From Acorus gramineus (lineage: Eukaryota > Streptophyta > Magnoliopsida > Acorales > Acoraceae): DNA of 64,000 bases. Within the stretch, counting starts at the first letter, position 1. Each line of letters begins with the position of its first letter. Below the pieces are notes generated by a model. It was not told the DNA's origin, ran no database searches, and saw only the letters and a program-made list of their open reading frames with translations. The stretch covers positions 26,098,311 to 26,162,310 of the forward strand of contig CM060849.1 in NCBI GenBank assembly GCA_030737835.1. The letters are read 5' to 3'. Positions 47,468 to 59,606 of this stretch are shown one piece after another. The translations under genes were made by a program, and so were the position numbers.

Positions 47468-47658
47468 CGAAGGGAAAAAACTCCAACTTCAGAAGTCTTT
47501 TGGCGATGGTTAAATCAAGCATCAGATATTAGAGTTTGTTAATGGCGGGCATTGCATGAGTTGAGGTGGGTGACAATGCTTTGGTCATCATCGAATGATT
47601 GAGACTTGGAGGCGGCTATTAACCCATTTAAACCCTGTAGTCTTGAGTCAAAATTAAA

Positions 47659-49198
47659 CAGTGGTGACACGGAGGCTCTAAAAAATATATCTCACTCACA
47701 AATCTCATAAGATATCATTATTTTGTTAATTGACCTGTTAAATTTTTAAAAATATTAAAATGATAAAATACAAATTTATCTTTCATATAAATCTATCCCA
47801 TTAACCCAAATCCCCCACATTTTCTCTATTACTTAAATTACAATTGAACCTAGATTGCACCAAGAGTTACCTAAATTGTTTTCGTCAAAATTATTCAAAT
47901 GGCCATTTTTTTAAAAAAATTTACATTCTTATTATACATATTAATTTTTTTTTTTAAGAATGTTATTAACTGAAGATTTAAAAAGTCGAGTATTTATTGT
48001 ATTCAAATTTAAATAAAAAACACATATAGTTAATATATAAAGCAGTTGCATCAAATACATTTTTTGAATATTTACACCTCTCACGACGATTTGTTACAGT
48101 TACATAAAACAAACTGTTACATTTACCTAAATGTAACAAACAGTTACATTTTTCGAAATATTTTACATTCCATGTTATATATGTTTAAATGTTTTAGAAA
48201 AAATTTATATTTTCAATAGTCAGTTACATTTTATGGGAAATATCAAACACTTTTTTCGTTATGTGTTACATTTAACAAATATATGTACTTGACTGTTACA
48301 TTAATAAATGTAACAAATATAAATGACTATTTGCATTGAAAGAAATGCAATAAACGAATGAATGTTACATTTCAGACTGTTACATTTATGAATGTAACAA
48401 AAATTAGAATATGAGTATTTCGATGTTAGAAATGTAACATTAACATTATACAAACCATATATAAATTAAGTGTAACTAATCTTAGAAACAGTAGAACAAA
48501 GAAACAGATGATTTTAAAAAAGTCTCATTCACCATTGTCATTATCTCATCCATTCTATGTTGATCTGATTACCGCCTATAGAGTTAGGCGTAGCCAAAAT
48601 TGATTTCTTTTGTGGCAGCATATCAAAATGCTCATCAACTTAGGGTCCGTTTGGAAACACAGATTGAAAAGTAGCTTTTGGAATAAAGCTGCTTTTTAAG
48701 ATAATTTTAGACGTTGACTTTTTTAGGATGTTTTTTTTTAAATCAGGAATCAATATTTGAAAGGAGTTTAATGTTTGGCAGAGAAAGTTGCTTTTCAATT
48801 CAAAAAATCGATTCCGATCAAAAAACGTTGTTTCTGAGTTTTTTAAAACACAGATTTCGAGGGAAAAATTAAAAGGAATCCAGCTTCTGATTCTGCAAAA
48901 AGCTACCCCGTTTGGCTGCACGCTTTTAGCTTTTCAACTTTTCAAAAAGTAAAAGCGCGCCGAATCGCGCAACCAAACGGGGCCTTAATCTGGTTGTCTT
49001 TGTGATTAGGCAAGGTGTGAGAATCCTTTAAAGAAGGGTGACTAAAACTATGAATTGCTTGGGAGAAGTGGAGAGAATGATCACTGAAGGTTTATATTAT
49101 GAAAAAAAATTAAAATGTAATTGTCTCCTCTTTTCACGGGGATCAGCTAAAAAAAAAAAAAAAAGACTTGTGATATTGAAGCTTAAAAAATATTATTC
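47659..49198 (+). mobile_element. Mutator-like element, copy 3, with perfect 9-bp TSD and nested MITE
   Basis: Begins CAGTGGTGACACGGAGGC and ends ...AAGCTTAAAAAATATTATTC. AAAATTAAA flanks it on both sides (47650-47658 and 49199-49207). The interior follows copy 2 closely (for example 'tgttacatttcagactgttacattta'). It is 1,540 bp, the excess being mainly the MITE at 48643-48984. Confidence 0.8.
48643..48984 (+). mobile_element. PIF/Harbinger (Tourist-like) MITE nested in Mutator-like element
   Basis: Termini GGGTCCGTTTGG and CCAAACGGGGCC are flanked by TTA on each side (48640-48642 and 48985-48987). It is 342 bp. Its last 80 bases form a second hairpin of their own, with CCCCGTTTGGCTGC at 48907 facing GCAACCAAACGGGG ending at 48982. 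Confidence 0.8.
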
Positions 49199-49207
49199 AA
49201 AATTAAA

Positions 49208-49519
49208 ATAGACACGTTCATGTATCCACAATTTTCTTTAAAAAAAAAATCGGAACACCTACATTTTGGCGGAAGCAAAGCGAGCGTGACATAAAGCGGA
49301 ACACGACACTTTGAAGCCCTCCAGACCTTCGACAACAATCGCCCCGCATGATTGATAAATCTACAAGAATGCCATCAATCACTCTTTTTGTCGTATCGTC
49401 AATGACTCCACTCGTGACCCCACCAAAGGTCAACCTAACACGTCATTCACCAATCTATATAAACACCCCCCCGCCACCTCCCCTCCCATAACGATCCCAG
49501 CCAACCAAACACCACCACC
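49208..49519. promoter_or_regulatory. Promoter and leader of the TMM-like gene
   Basis: A TATA box TATATAAA at 49456-49463 lies about 57 bases before the ATG at 49520, which leaves only a short leader (accccccccgccacctccc...). The promoter abuts the target duplication of a transposon that ends at 49198. Confidence 0.6.
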
Positions 49520-51034
49520 ATGAACTCACTAACACTTCTCCTCCTCCTCCATCTCCTCCTCCCTCAACCGTCCACTTCAGAATACACGGTGGTGATGCCA
49601 GACTCCACCACCACCACCTCCTCCTCATCCACCCTCGTCGACGGCCCTCCCCGCACTGGCTTCCCCGACGGCGCCCGCACAGATCCCGACGAACAACTTG
49701 CGGTTTACGAGGTGATGGAGGCGACCGGGAACGGCTGGGCCCGGTCCATCTCCGACGTGTGCAGCGGGAGGTGGCACGGCATCGAGTGCGTCCCAGACGC
49801 CGACGACGTCTACCACGTCGTCTCCCTCTCCTTCGGCTCCCTCTCGGACGACACCGCCTTCCCCACCTGCGCCGACAATGGCCGACCCTATCTCTCTCAG
49901 TCTCTCCTTCGACTCCCCCACATAAGGTCCCTCTTCTTCTACCGCTGCTTCACCACCAACCCACAGCCCATCCCGCCCTTCCTCGGTAAGCTCGGCCCGT
50001 CTCTGCGTACACTAGTGCTGAGGGAGAACGGACACGTGGGGGCCATCCCTGGTGAGCTCGGGAACCTCACGTCGCTTAAAGTCATGGACCTCCACGCGAA
50101 CAGCCTCGGCTCGTCCATCCCGAGCTCGTTTTCTGGTCTCACCAAGCTCGAGTTGCTCGACTTGAGCGCGAACCGTTTGAAGGGTCTCCTACCCAGACTC
50201 GACCACCACTTTTCATCTTTGAAGGTCCTCGACCTCAACCAGAACCTCTTAGAGGGACCCATCCCGCAAAGCATCGGAAGCTGTTCTTCACTCATCAAGG
50301 TCGACCTCAGCCACAACAGACTCACCGGTCAAATCCCAGACTCCGTACAGTCTCTCAGTAACCTCATTTTGTTTGACCTCAGTCAAAACCGTCTCTCCGG
50401 GCCTCTTTCGTTGAGTGGGTTGGTGTCTCTGAAAGCTTTGGTCCTTAATGGGAACACATTCGGGACGTCGATCCCGGAAAACGCGCTTTCCGGGCTGAAC
50501 AACCTATCCACATTGGTGATCTCCGATTCCGGACTCGTCGGGCCGATACCCACATCGCTCGCTGAGCTGCCGAGTCTCCGGGTCCTTCATCTGGACCGGA
50601 ACGGATTGAATGGGTCGATACCGAGGAGGTTTGGGGAGTTGGAGAGGCTCAGTGAGTTGAGACTGAACGACAACCGTCTGATTGGGCCGATCCCTTTCAA
50701 AAGGGAGATGCTTTGGAGGATGGGGAGGAAGCTCAGGATCTCCAACAACTTGGGTCTCTGTTATGACGTGGCGGTCGGAGGCGGTGATGGAGTTGGCCCT
50801 TCGTTGTCTTCGTTGGGCGTCGGCTACTGTGAGGGAAGAAGAACAATGAGAGCCCCGGAAGGAGTGGAAGCGAAGGCGACCGCCACAGGTGCTCCACAGA
50901 CGCAGCATTTGTCGTCGTCCACTGATACTAATGGACGGTCAGGATTTCAAAGCTCGTCGTGTGTTCGATTGAGAGGCTCTGTCACGCACACGTTTGTGGT
51001 CTTTTTGGTTCTCCTTCTTTTGAAGCTTTTTTGA
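49520..51034 (+). CDS. TMM: TOO MANY MOUTHS (TMM) leucine-rich-repeat receptor-like protein
   Basis: Single exon, 504 residues. A signal peptide (about 1-20) is followed by a TMM-specific N-terminal region (RTDPDEQLAVYEVMEATGN, DVCSGRWHGIECVPD, VYHVVSLSFGSLSDDTAFPT) and about ten plant LRRs (LxxLxxLxLxxNxLxGxIP). These include RTLVLRENG, DLHANSLGSSIPSSF, LDLNQNLLEGPIP and LSELRLNDN. A short hydrophobic tail (THTFVVFLVLLLLKLF) is the membrane anchor, and there is no kinase. TMM acts at the plasma membrane of stomatal-lineage cells with ERECTA-family kinases and limits stomatal entry by modulating EPF/EPFL peptide signals. Similarity to Arabidopsis TMM runs along the whole protein. Only 262 bases separate its stop from the next gene. 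Confidence 0.95.
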   Translation: MNSLTLLLLLHLLLPQPSTSEYTVVMPDSTTTTSSSSTLVDGPPRTGFPDGARTDPDEQLAVYEVMEATGNGWARSISDVCSGRWHGIECVPDADDVYHVVSLSFGSLSDDTAFPTCADNGRPYLSQSLLRLPHIRSLFFYRCFTTNPQPIPPFLGKLGPSLRTLVLRENGHVGAIPGELGNLTSLKVMDLHANSLGSSIPSSFSGLTKLELLDLSANRLKGLLPRLDHHFSSLKVLDLNQNLLEGPIPQSIGSCSSLIKVDLSHNRLTGQIPDSVQSLSNLILFDLSQNRLSGPLSLSGLVSLKALVLNGNTFGTSIPENALSGLNNLSTLVISDSGLVGPIPTSLAELPSLRVLHLDRNGLNGSIPRRFGELERLSELRLNDNRLIGPIPFKREMLWRMGRKLRISNNLGLCYDVAVGGGDGVGPSLSSLGVGYCEGRRTMRAPEGVEAKATATGAPQTQHLSSSTDTNGRSGFQSSSCVRLRGSVTHTFVVFLVLLLLKLF

Positions 51035-51296
51035 CGGTTGAGATTTGTTGGCCTTTTTTTTTTTTGTCTTATCTGTATATATTCTTTGACGAACCCTGTG
51101 TAACGTCGGAACTTAGTTTTTGATCAATCGCGTTCGTGAAGGTTTTGATTCGTTGATTGAATGGACTCTTGAAAAGGACCATCTATAAACGCCGTTCGTC
51201 CATCGATTGATGACCAGAGAGTTCCAGTGATGCGTCCCATTTTAAATACACATAAAAAAACAAATCTTTTTTTTCTTCTAATAAATAAACAAAAAA

Positions 51297-54200
51297 ATGG
51301 CGCTTCTCTTCCCTCAAACGGAGATCGTCGGAATAAATGGCCGAATCGCGAAGTCCTCCACCGTCGGAGACGGTCGGAAGAGGTCTTTCACGGTCCGCGT
51401 TGTCGGTGCTTGTCCGAGGACGGCGGATTGCGAAGCTAGGGTTTCGGAAGCTGAGTCTGAGAGGGTGAATCGGTTCTTCTCGGCTCCTCCGGTGTATAGT
51501 CGTGGTTCCTCTGTGGCTCCTTCTCTGTCGGCGTCGTCAGCGTCGCCTCCGTCTCTGGGGCAGGAGAAGCAGAGCAGGAAGGGAGGGGACGAGGATGACA
51601 GGAGGGAATACTACGTGAACACGGGGTATGCCATTCGGACTCTCAGGGAGGAGTATCCGGAGATCTTCTATCGCGAGCCAACGTTCGACATCTACAGGTG
51701 CGTGCACGAGTTCTGATTTTTTTTATTTTTTTTATTGTTTATATCTGTTTACATTTCTTTGGTTTTTCTCGTGATGATGATGGTATCGTATGAATTGCAT
51801 CTTTTGTTTTAGAGAAGGATAAGGTTTTACTTTTAGTACAGTTCACTGTTTGTTTGGTAGGGAAGTTTTTGAGTAGATAATGGATACCAGCAGTTCTTGT
51901 GGCATTAAAAAAAAATCATTTTTTTGGGTGAAGCAAGGCAAGTTTTTAATGGATTAAAATAAAGCAGGGTCTTTTTTTTTTTAATTTGTTTTTAGGAAAG
52001 TTTGGGCATCTTCATTCAATTGTAATCAAAAGAACAAATGTCCCAATGGAGATGAGATCATGAGAGGATACATAAAAATGAAAATAAGCAAAACAAAGCC
52101 AACAAAGCAGAGAAAAAAGGGGGGAAGGGAACACATAGCAGTGAGTTCTAGTCGCCGGAGTGGTAGAAAGGTTTCTACCACTTTGACAAAGCCTAGAACG
52201 TGCCACCGGGTTACACCGTAATTGACGAAATGTCCTCCTCTAAGTTAATACACGTCACTCCCCCCCCGAGGCAAGTGCCCCAATCTTTGACAAAGCAGGG
52301 TCTTGTTGTTCATGCCATGGATGGCAATTTGGTTGCTGAGTGTTCATGGCATATGCTGTCGTCGTTCTGTTATTGGATCAGTGTAAGTTCTGTGGATTTC
52401 TTGTTTTTTCCATCGCTGGGGAGAGATTATTGTATCATATGACCTACGTGTGGATAGAGTGTATTCACTGATGTGCTGGATTTGTTTTCGGTGCCTAATA
52501 CTGTATTAGAGTAGGTTGCTTGAGTTGCTGGAGTGTATATAGTGTTCTGCTCTTTCACATGGTTTTATGTTGGTTTCCATATGACGTTGGTTATCTGTTC
52601 TTTTCTTCGATTTGGTGGATATATCGTACAAGAATTGAAGATGGTACCAGAGTGATTGGAGGCCATTTTTATTACAAACCTGTGAACATTATATGACATG
52701 ATCTCTTATCATCCGGGATTTCTGTTCTTCTAGGTTCTCAAACATACATCTTGGAGGGAGCAGGTTGCAGTGCTCTATGTTTTCAATTTCAGTATTGGTA
52801 TTGGGACTTTTTTTCTTCCAAGACCAATACATATTTGTTAGTTTGGATTCGTAATCCAATATGGATGATGGATCAAGTTGATTTTCTAATGGATTAAAGA
52901 TATCTACATCCCTGAATATTACATAAGCCTTTACAAACCGAGGACCATGCATACAGGACCCACTAATACGAAAAATATCCAGTTATACCCCTACCATCAA
53001 TGCCTTAACTTAAAAATTTTATATGATTGCTGATTTACATATGCACTCCTCCCCTGATTTAAATCCCTTCTTCTTGTTCTTCTCACCTGATTTAAATCCC
53101 ACCTGATCACCCACATGCTATCTGATCTCACCTGACTTGCATGTCGAGGCCGATCTGAGGGTGGAGTGTCCAGGGGGAGGTGGAGGGGAGGCTGAGGTTG
53201 GAGAGGGTGATGGCATAGAAGGAGGGACAGATGTGGCAGAGGTGGAGACAGAGGTAGGTGAAGGAGAGGGGAGTGTGAGTTGATTGAGAGGTAGAGAGTG
53301 AGAGAACAATTATGAAGGAGGAGAAGAGTGAAAATGGATTCAGTGACAAATTGGTCATTTTCAGATGCAATTGTCTTCTTCAATGTTTTCAGGAACATAG
53401 ATAGGTTTGTCTTCCCAGGTTGGTAATGGCCATAACACTGGTGCTCATCATGGGTGGAGGATACCCTCTTGCTATAACTGAGAAAGGAGCTACGCCTTTA
53501 TAAGCCAATTCTGCTTATTTTTCAATTAGCTGAACATCCGATGATTATATGTGTGTGTTATACGACCTGTTCAAATAGTGGAGTGTATCCTCTCTAGATA
53601 ATGATGATGCTCTTAGCCACTTCTGCTTTGCAGAAGAAGCACCAGTGGTATATCTAGTATAATTCAAACTTCAAAAAGTTGTGCTACATGCATTGAGGTC
53701 CTTTGCACCTTCTGATGTGAATGGATGACCAGACGCTTTCTAGGCAAGGTTTTCTTACTATTGCTGTTGTTTTATTTGCCTAATTGCAGAGAGCCTGATC
53801 AAGGATTTTTCACTAGTGTACAGTGGTTTTGTACTGCAAAGGGCATGGAGCAGTTTATCATTCAAATTTATGCCAAACTTTTCTCTGTTTGTTGTTTGTT
53901 CTTTCAGCCGCTGTGGTCTTCTTCGTTTATCTACTGTAATTTGTGTTGTAAAATTCCCTGCTTTTGTTTTCTCTCAATGATTCTGGGAAATGAACCTTAA
54001 AATCCATCAGTTCTGTATGTTTGAATTCATTCTGATGATGATTTCAACTGTTTTTGGTTTCCTTGTTCAGGGATGATATAATCTTCAAAGATCCCCTTAA
54101 CACTTTTGCTGGTCTTGACAATTACAAGAAGATATTCTGGGCACTTCGATTCACCATGAGGATATTCTTCAAGTCTGTATGGGTCGACATTGTTAGAGTT

Positions 54201-54491
54201 TGGCAACCTGTAGAGAATGTCATAATGATCCGTTGGATTGTTCATGGCATCCCCCGAGTTCCATGGGAGAGCTATGGTCGCTTTGATGGTACATCCGAGT
54301 ACAAGCTCGATAAGAACGGGAAAATTTACGAGCACAAAGTTGACAATGTTGCTCTCAACTCACCCCCCAAATTCCGTGTTCTGTCTGTGGAAGAACTGAT
54401 CCAGTCTCTTGGATGTCCGTCCTCACCAAAACCAACTTATTTCGAGATAATATTGACTCGAACCATCTCAGGTACTAAAAGATTCAAATAG
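51297..54491 (+). CDS. DUF2358 (NTF2-like) protein, probably plastid-targeted
   Basis: Two exons, 51297-51697 and 54071-54491, joined within an Arg codon (AG|G) to give 273 residues. The first about 55 residues are basic and Ser-rich (RIAKSSTVGDGRKRSFTVRV), consistent with a plastid transit peptide. The DUF2358 domain follows: YYVNTGYAIRTLREEYPEIF, YRDDIIFKDPLNTFAGLDNY, FFKSVWVDIVRVWQP, WIVHGIPRVPWE, SEYKLDKNGKIYEHKVDNVA and LSVEELIQSLGC. It resembles Arabidopsis At3g04890. The biochemical role of the family is unknown. The 2.4-kb intron holds no other gene that I recognise. Confidence 0.9.
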
Positions 54492-56718
54492 GTGAGGTAC
54501 TATCTTGCCTTTGATCTGACAATTGCTTTGAGAAGCGAGTTGCATGATGACTGAATTTTTCGGGTCCCTAACATTGGGTTCACAAATTTTTGGCCTTCAC
54601 TGTGGTATGAAACTGGGTAGAAGTATTGCTTGTATCAACATTACTGTATATATATCTTGTACAGTGGCATGCTGTGTACCGGTTTTGTCTTGTCGTCATT
54701 GTTGCTTACAGTCTTTCATGGTTTCATGGAATGGATGACATCACATGTTCACTTTATCTCAACCCAAAAAAATCATTGTTTGGAGTTTGGTATAATGTGA
54801 GGAGATATTACATGCCCCTTGTTTATTATTTCATTTTTTTATATATATATTGTTCTATCCTTTTAAGCAAAACAATTGTGTGCATTCTATGTCATTTTTT
54901 TTTTAAAATTATATTCAAGAAGATAAAGGGGGAGAATTAAAGCCACCCCATTTTTTTTGAGAATCCCACCACTGGAAAAAATCAAAATAGGGGTGGGGTG
55001 CTCCTCAAGCAAAAAAAGAAACAGAGAGGGAAAGAAAGAGAGAAAGAAGCGGGGTTGGAAGGAAGGCGGAGGGTGACGGTGATGGGCGGCGGGAGGGGGC
55101 AGGGGAGATCGGCCACCTCTCTTTTCTTTATCTCTTTCTGTCTCCCCCTACCCCTCTGCTGTCACTTGCCACTTGTCCCCTCCTTTGCCACCACCTGCAA
55201 CCATCGCCCTCCACAATCCACACTCCCCTCTCTTTCTTCCTTTTTCTCTCTCTTTCGCCTTCCCCCTCCAATGTGTCCTCTCCCCTCGCCGCCACGTCAT
55301 CCACCCATCTCACCCACTTCCACCTGCCTCAGCCATCCCGGTACCCCTCTCCCCCTCCCCCATCTTCTTTTGTTTTTTTTAATACGCAAGCTCCACCCTA
55401 TAAAAGATGAAAACAAAAACAGAGGTGAATTTGCATGTTAAAGGAGTTTTTTAAATCCTCCCTGAAGGTAAATTGTTATCCCCTCCCTTTTTTTATCTCC
55501 TTGTCCAACAGTAGTTCATTCCCCTTACCCAATTTGGTCTGGTGAGTGTAAAAAATATGCATTTACCCTTTAAAAAATCAACAAATAAGTTTGATGTGAA
55601 GCTGTATCTTTGTGTGAGCTGCACAGTTACACAGGGCACCAAAAGGCACAATAGTCCAATCAAAATGATGTAAAGCAGTTCCTTGAAGCAAAAACTTAGG
55701 TGGCAGTGGCGGAGAGGGACCAGTTCCTCATAATCAAAACCTGAGTGAGAAACAGAAGGTTCTCCCTTGTTTTTATAAGTGGGGTTTAACAGAGCTGGTA
55801 TTGAAGTGGGTGCTGGGCCCCAATCCCTGTCTGTCACTGCTGTGTCCAGTTCAACCTTTGCACAAGACGACAATATAGAATTTATTGCATCATCATCCCG
55901 GGTTCAACCATCATAACATCATTTTGCACAACCATCATAACTTCATTATCTCCTTCTTTCGAGATGGGATTTGGAAACCATCAGTGTTTACAGAAACCCA
56001 TGACTGGCACATCCAAATATTTTTTTTAAAAATCTAAACATGTTAGACATACGAAAAGGCTGAAATATTGTTATGCACTGAGTATTCATGTAATCATTCT
56101 CATAGTCTCGTGTCTTCTACATCACCCGACATAGTCTATACAAGGTTAGTACAATATATAATTTTTTAAATATTTATATTTTATTAGATACTTATGTATT
56201 AAATATTTTAAGGATGAAAAATGACTAGATCATTTTCCACTTAACTCATGTAAACCATGAGATCCATATATAATGTTTTCTATCTTTCCATTGGAAATCC
56301 CATTTTGTTTTTTTCAATAATATTATATCAAGGATTCAGATTTTCTCTTGTACCTTATTTTTCCAAATAATTTTAACAGAATCCATCACAAAATACCAAA
56401 AAAATGGCATTAGTTTTGCTGTTTGGTTTTTAAACACTAACTAATCCCACAGAGTCAAAATAGTCAACAATGTCCCCGTCACATACATCTGTTTTTCTTT
56501 CACTGAAGTTTCAACGGTCTGGATGATCTCATGCCTCATCCAACGGCGACGACTTTATAATTTCCTTTTCTTTTCTTTATTTTGCCTCGGCATTGCTTCG
56601 CCCTCTCACACACTCCCTGAAACCTTCATAAAGACACAATAAATCGTATCGTCATTTAATAATAATTTCGTGTAACAAAAGGGATTTGATTTGTCTTCTC
56701 GGTTGTGGAAGATCGAAA
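54492..56718. other. Intergenic region, 3' flank of DUF2358 gene to ABIL promoter
   Basis: It holds the 3' untranslated region and then a purine-rich/pyrimidine-rich low-complexity block (about 54990-55380), where long open frames look spurious. On the minus strand 55493-55873 is a 126-codon frame with one hydrophobic segment (LYIILIGLLCLLVPCVTV). I do not recognise it and cannot say whether it is real. The rest is AT-rich. Confidence 0.4.
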
Positions 56719-59606
56719 ATGGTGGATTCGGAGGGTCAGGCGATGATGACCTTCGACGAGGTCTCAATGGAGAGGAGCAAGGGCTTCGTCATGGCTTTGC
56801 AGGTCTTCTTCTTCTTCTTCTCCTCCTCCTCTTCGTGTTTTCCCCTTCTCCTCTCCGTCTCCAGATCCGTTTTGTCTTTTCGTCTGCAGATCCGACTGTG
56901 ATCGCTTTGGATCCGTGTTTTGAAATTTTGTTTGACTGAGATTTGACTGATTTTCGATTTGTAGATCCATTGATTGTTATTATTATTTTTGAAGTTTAGG
57001 TGGAAGTACTGTGAAACGCTGACAGAATTGTATATGTGTTTTGTTTTTCGAAAAATTGGGATTATTTATGCATTATTTTCATTATTTGTATTGTCTCTAT
57101 ATCTCTAAAAATAACGTAGAAAACCTTAAATGAGAAGTGCCTATGTAAATAATGATATTCTACTAACACTATTTCTTTGTGTTTGTGTGACATGATTGCT
57201 GAAAATAGAAAGTTTTGAATAATGTGATTTCTAAATGTTCTATTGAGACTCGTGGGTTTTGATTTTCTAAAATGAAACTCATCAAACAAGTTCAGATTTT
57301 GACGTCTCATTGTTTCTTGGTTATCGGATTGATCGCCTTAATTTTTGTTGCCTGCAGGAGCTAAAGAACTTGAGGCCTCAGCTTTACTCTGCTGCTGAAT
57401 ATTGTGAGAAGTCTTATCTTCATAGTGAACAGAAACAGATGTGAGGCCTTGCATCCTAGTTTGATTTATTTTATTACTGTATGTTATTTGCTTTTGGTCT
57501 AGAACGAAATTCAAAATAAGTCAGAGTTTTGCTATTTTTAGTGGGGAGTCAAAGTTTCTCCTTTGAGGTTGCTTCGGCATGTTCAAGCTGTAGTAAGCCA
57601 GAAGAAAATGTTGGATGCTCTTGGGCATATTGATTGTGGAGTGTTATGTGTCTGGGTTCAGTGAAAAAATGGCTTCCATGTATTCTTTTCATCAATTCTT
57701 GAAGAAGCAGAAAATAAATGGTTTTTATAGGATGTGCATAGAAAACCTTACTGAAACAAAGGTCAAAATGCGCAGCATCAAGGTTGTCTCCGCCGGAGAT
57801 AAGTACACAGAGTTAGGCGTGCGACAAACTATACAATTAGACGTGAGTACATGAGGGGATGTTCCATTGATGGGGGATGAAATGGTAGAATAGTGTTCCG
57901 GAGATTTGTGATTATAAAACTTTAATGATGATTGGATCTGACAAAAAAGTGGGTTGATTTGGTTAATTGGGAAGGGAAGGAGGGAAAAGTATTGCATGGT
58001 AGATGGAGGTGTTCATATCTTTGCATTTCTTTTCTGCTTTTGTGGCATAATTTATTTATGTTTGTTTATCAGGGTACTGGATAACCTGAAGGACTATGCA
58101 GTTAGGGCACTTGTCAATGCTGTTGATCATCTTGGTACTGTTGCTTACAAGTTAACTGACTTGTTGGAACAACAAACATCAGATTTTTCTACTGTTGAGC
58201 TAAAGATATCATGTCTAAATCAGGTAATTGCTTGAATGAACAACCCATTTACACAATTCTGTGACCTGGATTGAATAGAGAGCTGAATTTGTATTATTTT
58301 TCCAGCAAATTCTTTCTTGTCAAACATACACAGATAAAGAAGGTCTTAGACAGCAGCAGTCACTAACAATTATCCCAAGACACCACAAGCATTATATTTT
58401 ACCAAGTATGTGATATTACTACTTTTCCCCCTCTTTTTTCTGGCTTCAATATTATTGGCCATGGAGAATGTACTGCCATTTCCTGATTTGAGCAATTTTT
58501 CAGAATCGACCAGCAAAAATTTGCAGAGTAATCAGCCACATCAATCTGATGCCAGACAAAAGCATGTTCATGCAAGACCTCGTTCTCATTCTCCAGGTAC
58601 TTAATTCTCCCTCTGGAAAAAAGTTACACTATCCTTTTTACTTCTGAATGGATTTGTTGTGGTTTCCTTATCCAATGATGTACAAATCCAGGTACCCCAG
58701 GTGGAAAAACTCTTTCCTGGCATCTTTCAGCAGATACTAATTCCTCATCAAATAGCGCTTCTGGTGCATTCTCGAGGCAAGTTATGTGCGGTAATTTATA
58801 TTATATACTGAAGTTAAAAAATGACATAAATTTCTGGCCTTTCTCATTTTCAATTGTGCTTGTGTTCATGTATGTTCATGAGTTAGTTTTTTTATTTATC
58901 AAATGCTTATTATGCAGCCCCGAAGAATCAAAGGCTACTAAGGCAACTGCTGAAGTTTTCCATCTTCTTGGTATATTTAACTGTTAATCTCTGTACATAT
59001 ATTTAACTCAATATCCTTATTTGCTAAATGCCTACTATTTCAGAGGCAGATAAATCTGCTTCTTTGCAACCTTTGACTCATCCTCAGTCAACTATTGGAG
59101 CTCCTACTTCCAATTCTGCTTTACACACATTTGGCATGAAGGTAACAAAACCAGTGAATGCATACCTTGAGCTTGCTCTGTTTGTGTTATCAATATGTTC
59201 ACCTCATTCCAATCTTATTCGCATTCATGCAACAAATCTTTCTATTTGGTCCTCGTTTGATTTACTTTGAGAACTTATCAAACAATTAGAAACAAATTAG
59301 ACGATGATTATTATTTTCTTGAACATTGAATATTATGAAAATTCATATTCCTTGAAAACATAAAAGGAAATAATAAAATGCGGGCTTCGGAACTCATCCA
59401 TGGTTAAAATGCACATTAGTGACATGATCCATTCTCTGTGACAGGATTCGGCAGAGAATTCCAAGTCATTATCTGCTTTCAAATCATTCGACAATCATGG
59501 CCGGCGAGAGATCCAACGCCCCCCAGTTCGCAGCAAGAGCGTGCTAACAGCTATATTTGGCAAAAACAAATCAACAAAGCAGCCGCGAAAGGTTTATGTT
59601 TCTTGA
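56719..59606 (+). CDS. ABIL1-like subunit of the SCAR/WAVE complex
   Basis: Nine exons: 56719-56802, 57358-57440, 58073-58223, 58306-58405, 58504-58596, 58692-58776, 58918-58970, 59044-59141 and 59445-59606. All phases agree, giving 302 residues. The N-terminal Abi-like helical domain is clear: MTFDEVSMERSKGFVMALQ, ELKNLRPQLYSAAEYCEKSY, VLDNLKDYAVRALVNAVDHL, GTVAYKLTDLLEQQT, TYTDKEGLRQQQ and PRHHKHYILP. A Ser-rich middle and a basic end (RPPVRSKSVLTAIFG) follow. ABIL proteins are cytosolic partners of the SCAR/WAVE complex that activates ARP2/3 actin nucleation in cell shaping. The sixth intron uses a consensus GC donor (GAG|GCAAGT at 58777). Confidence 0.93.

Noticed and set aside
52200-53400. 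Open frames within the long intron of the DUF2358 gene
   Set aside because: Short, on both strands, without splice or protein support.
54998-55441. 147-codon Pro/Leu/Ser-rich frame
   Set aside because: Arises from a pyrimidine-rich low-complexity tract, with no conserved motif.
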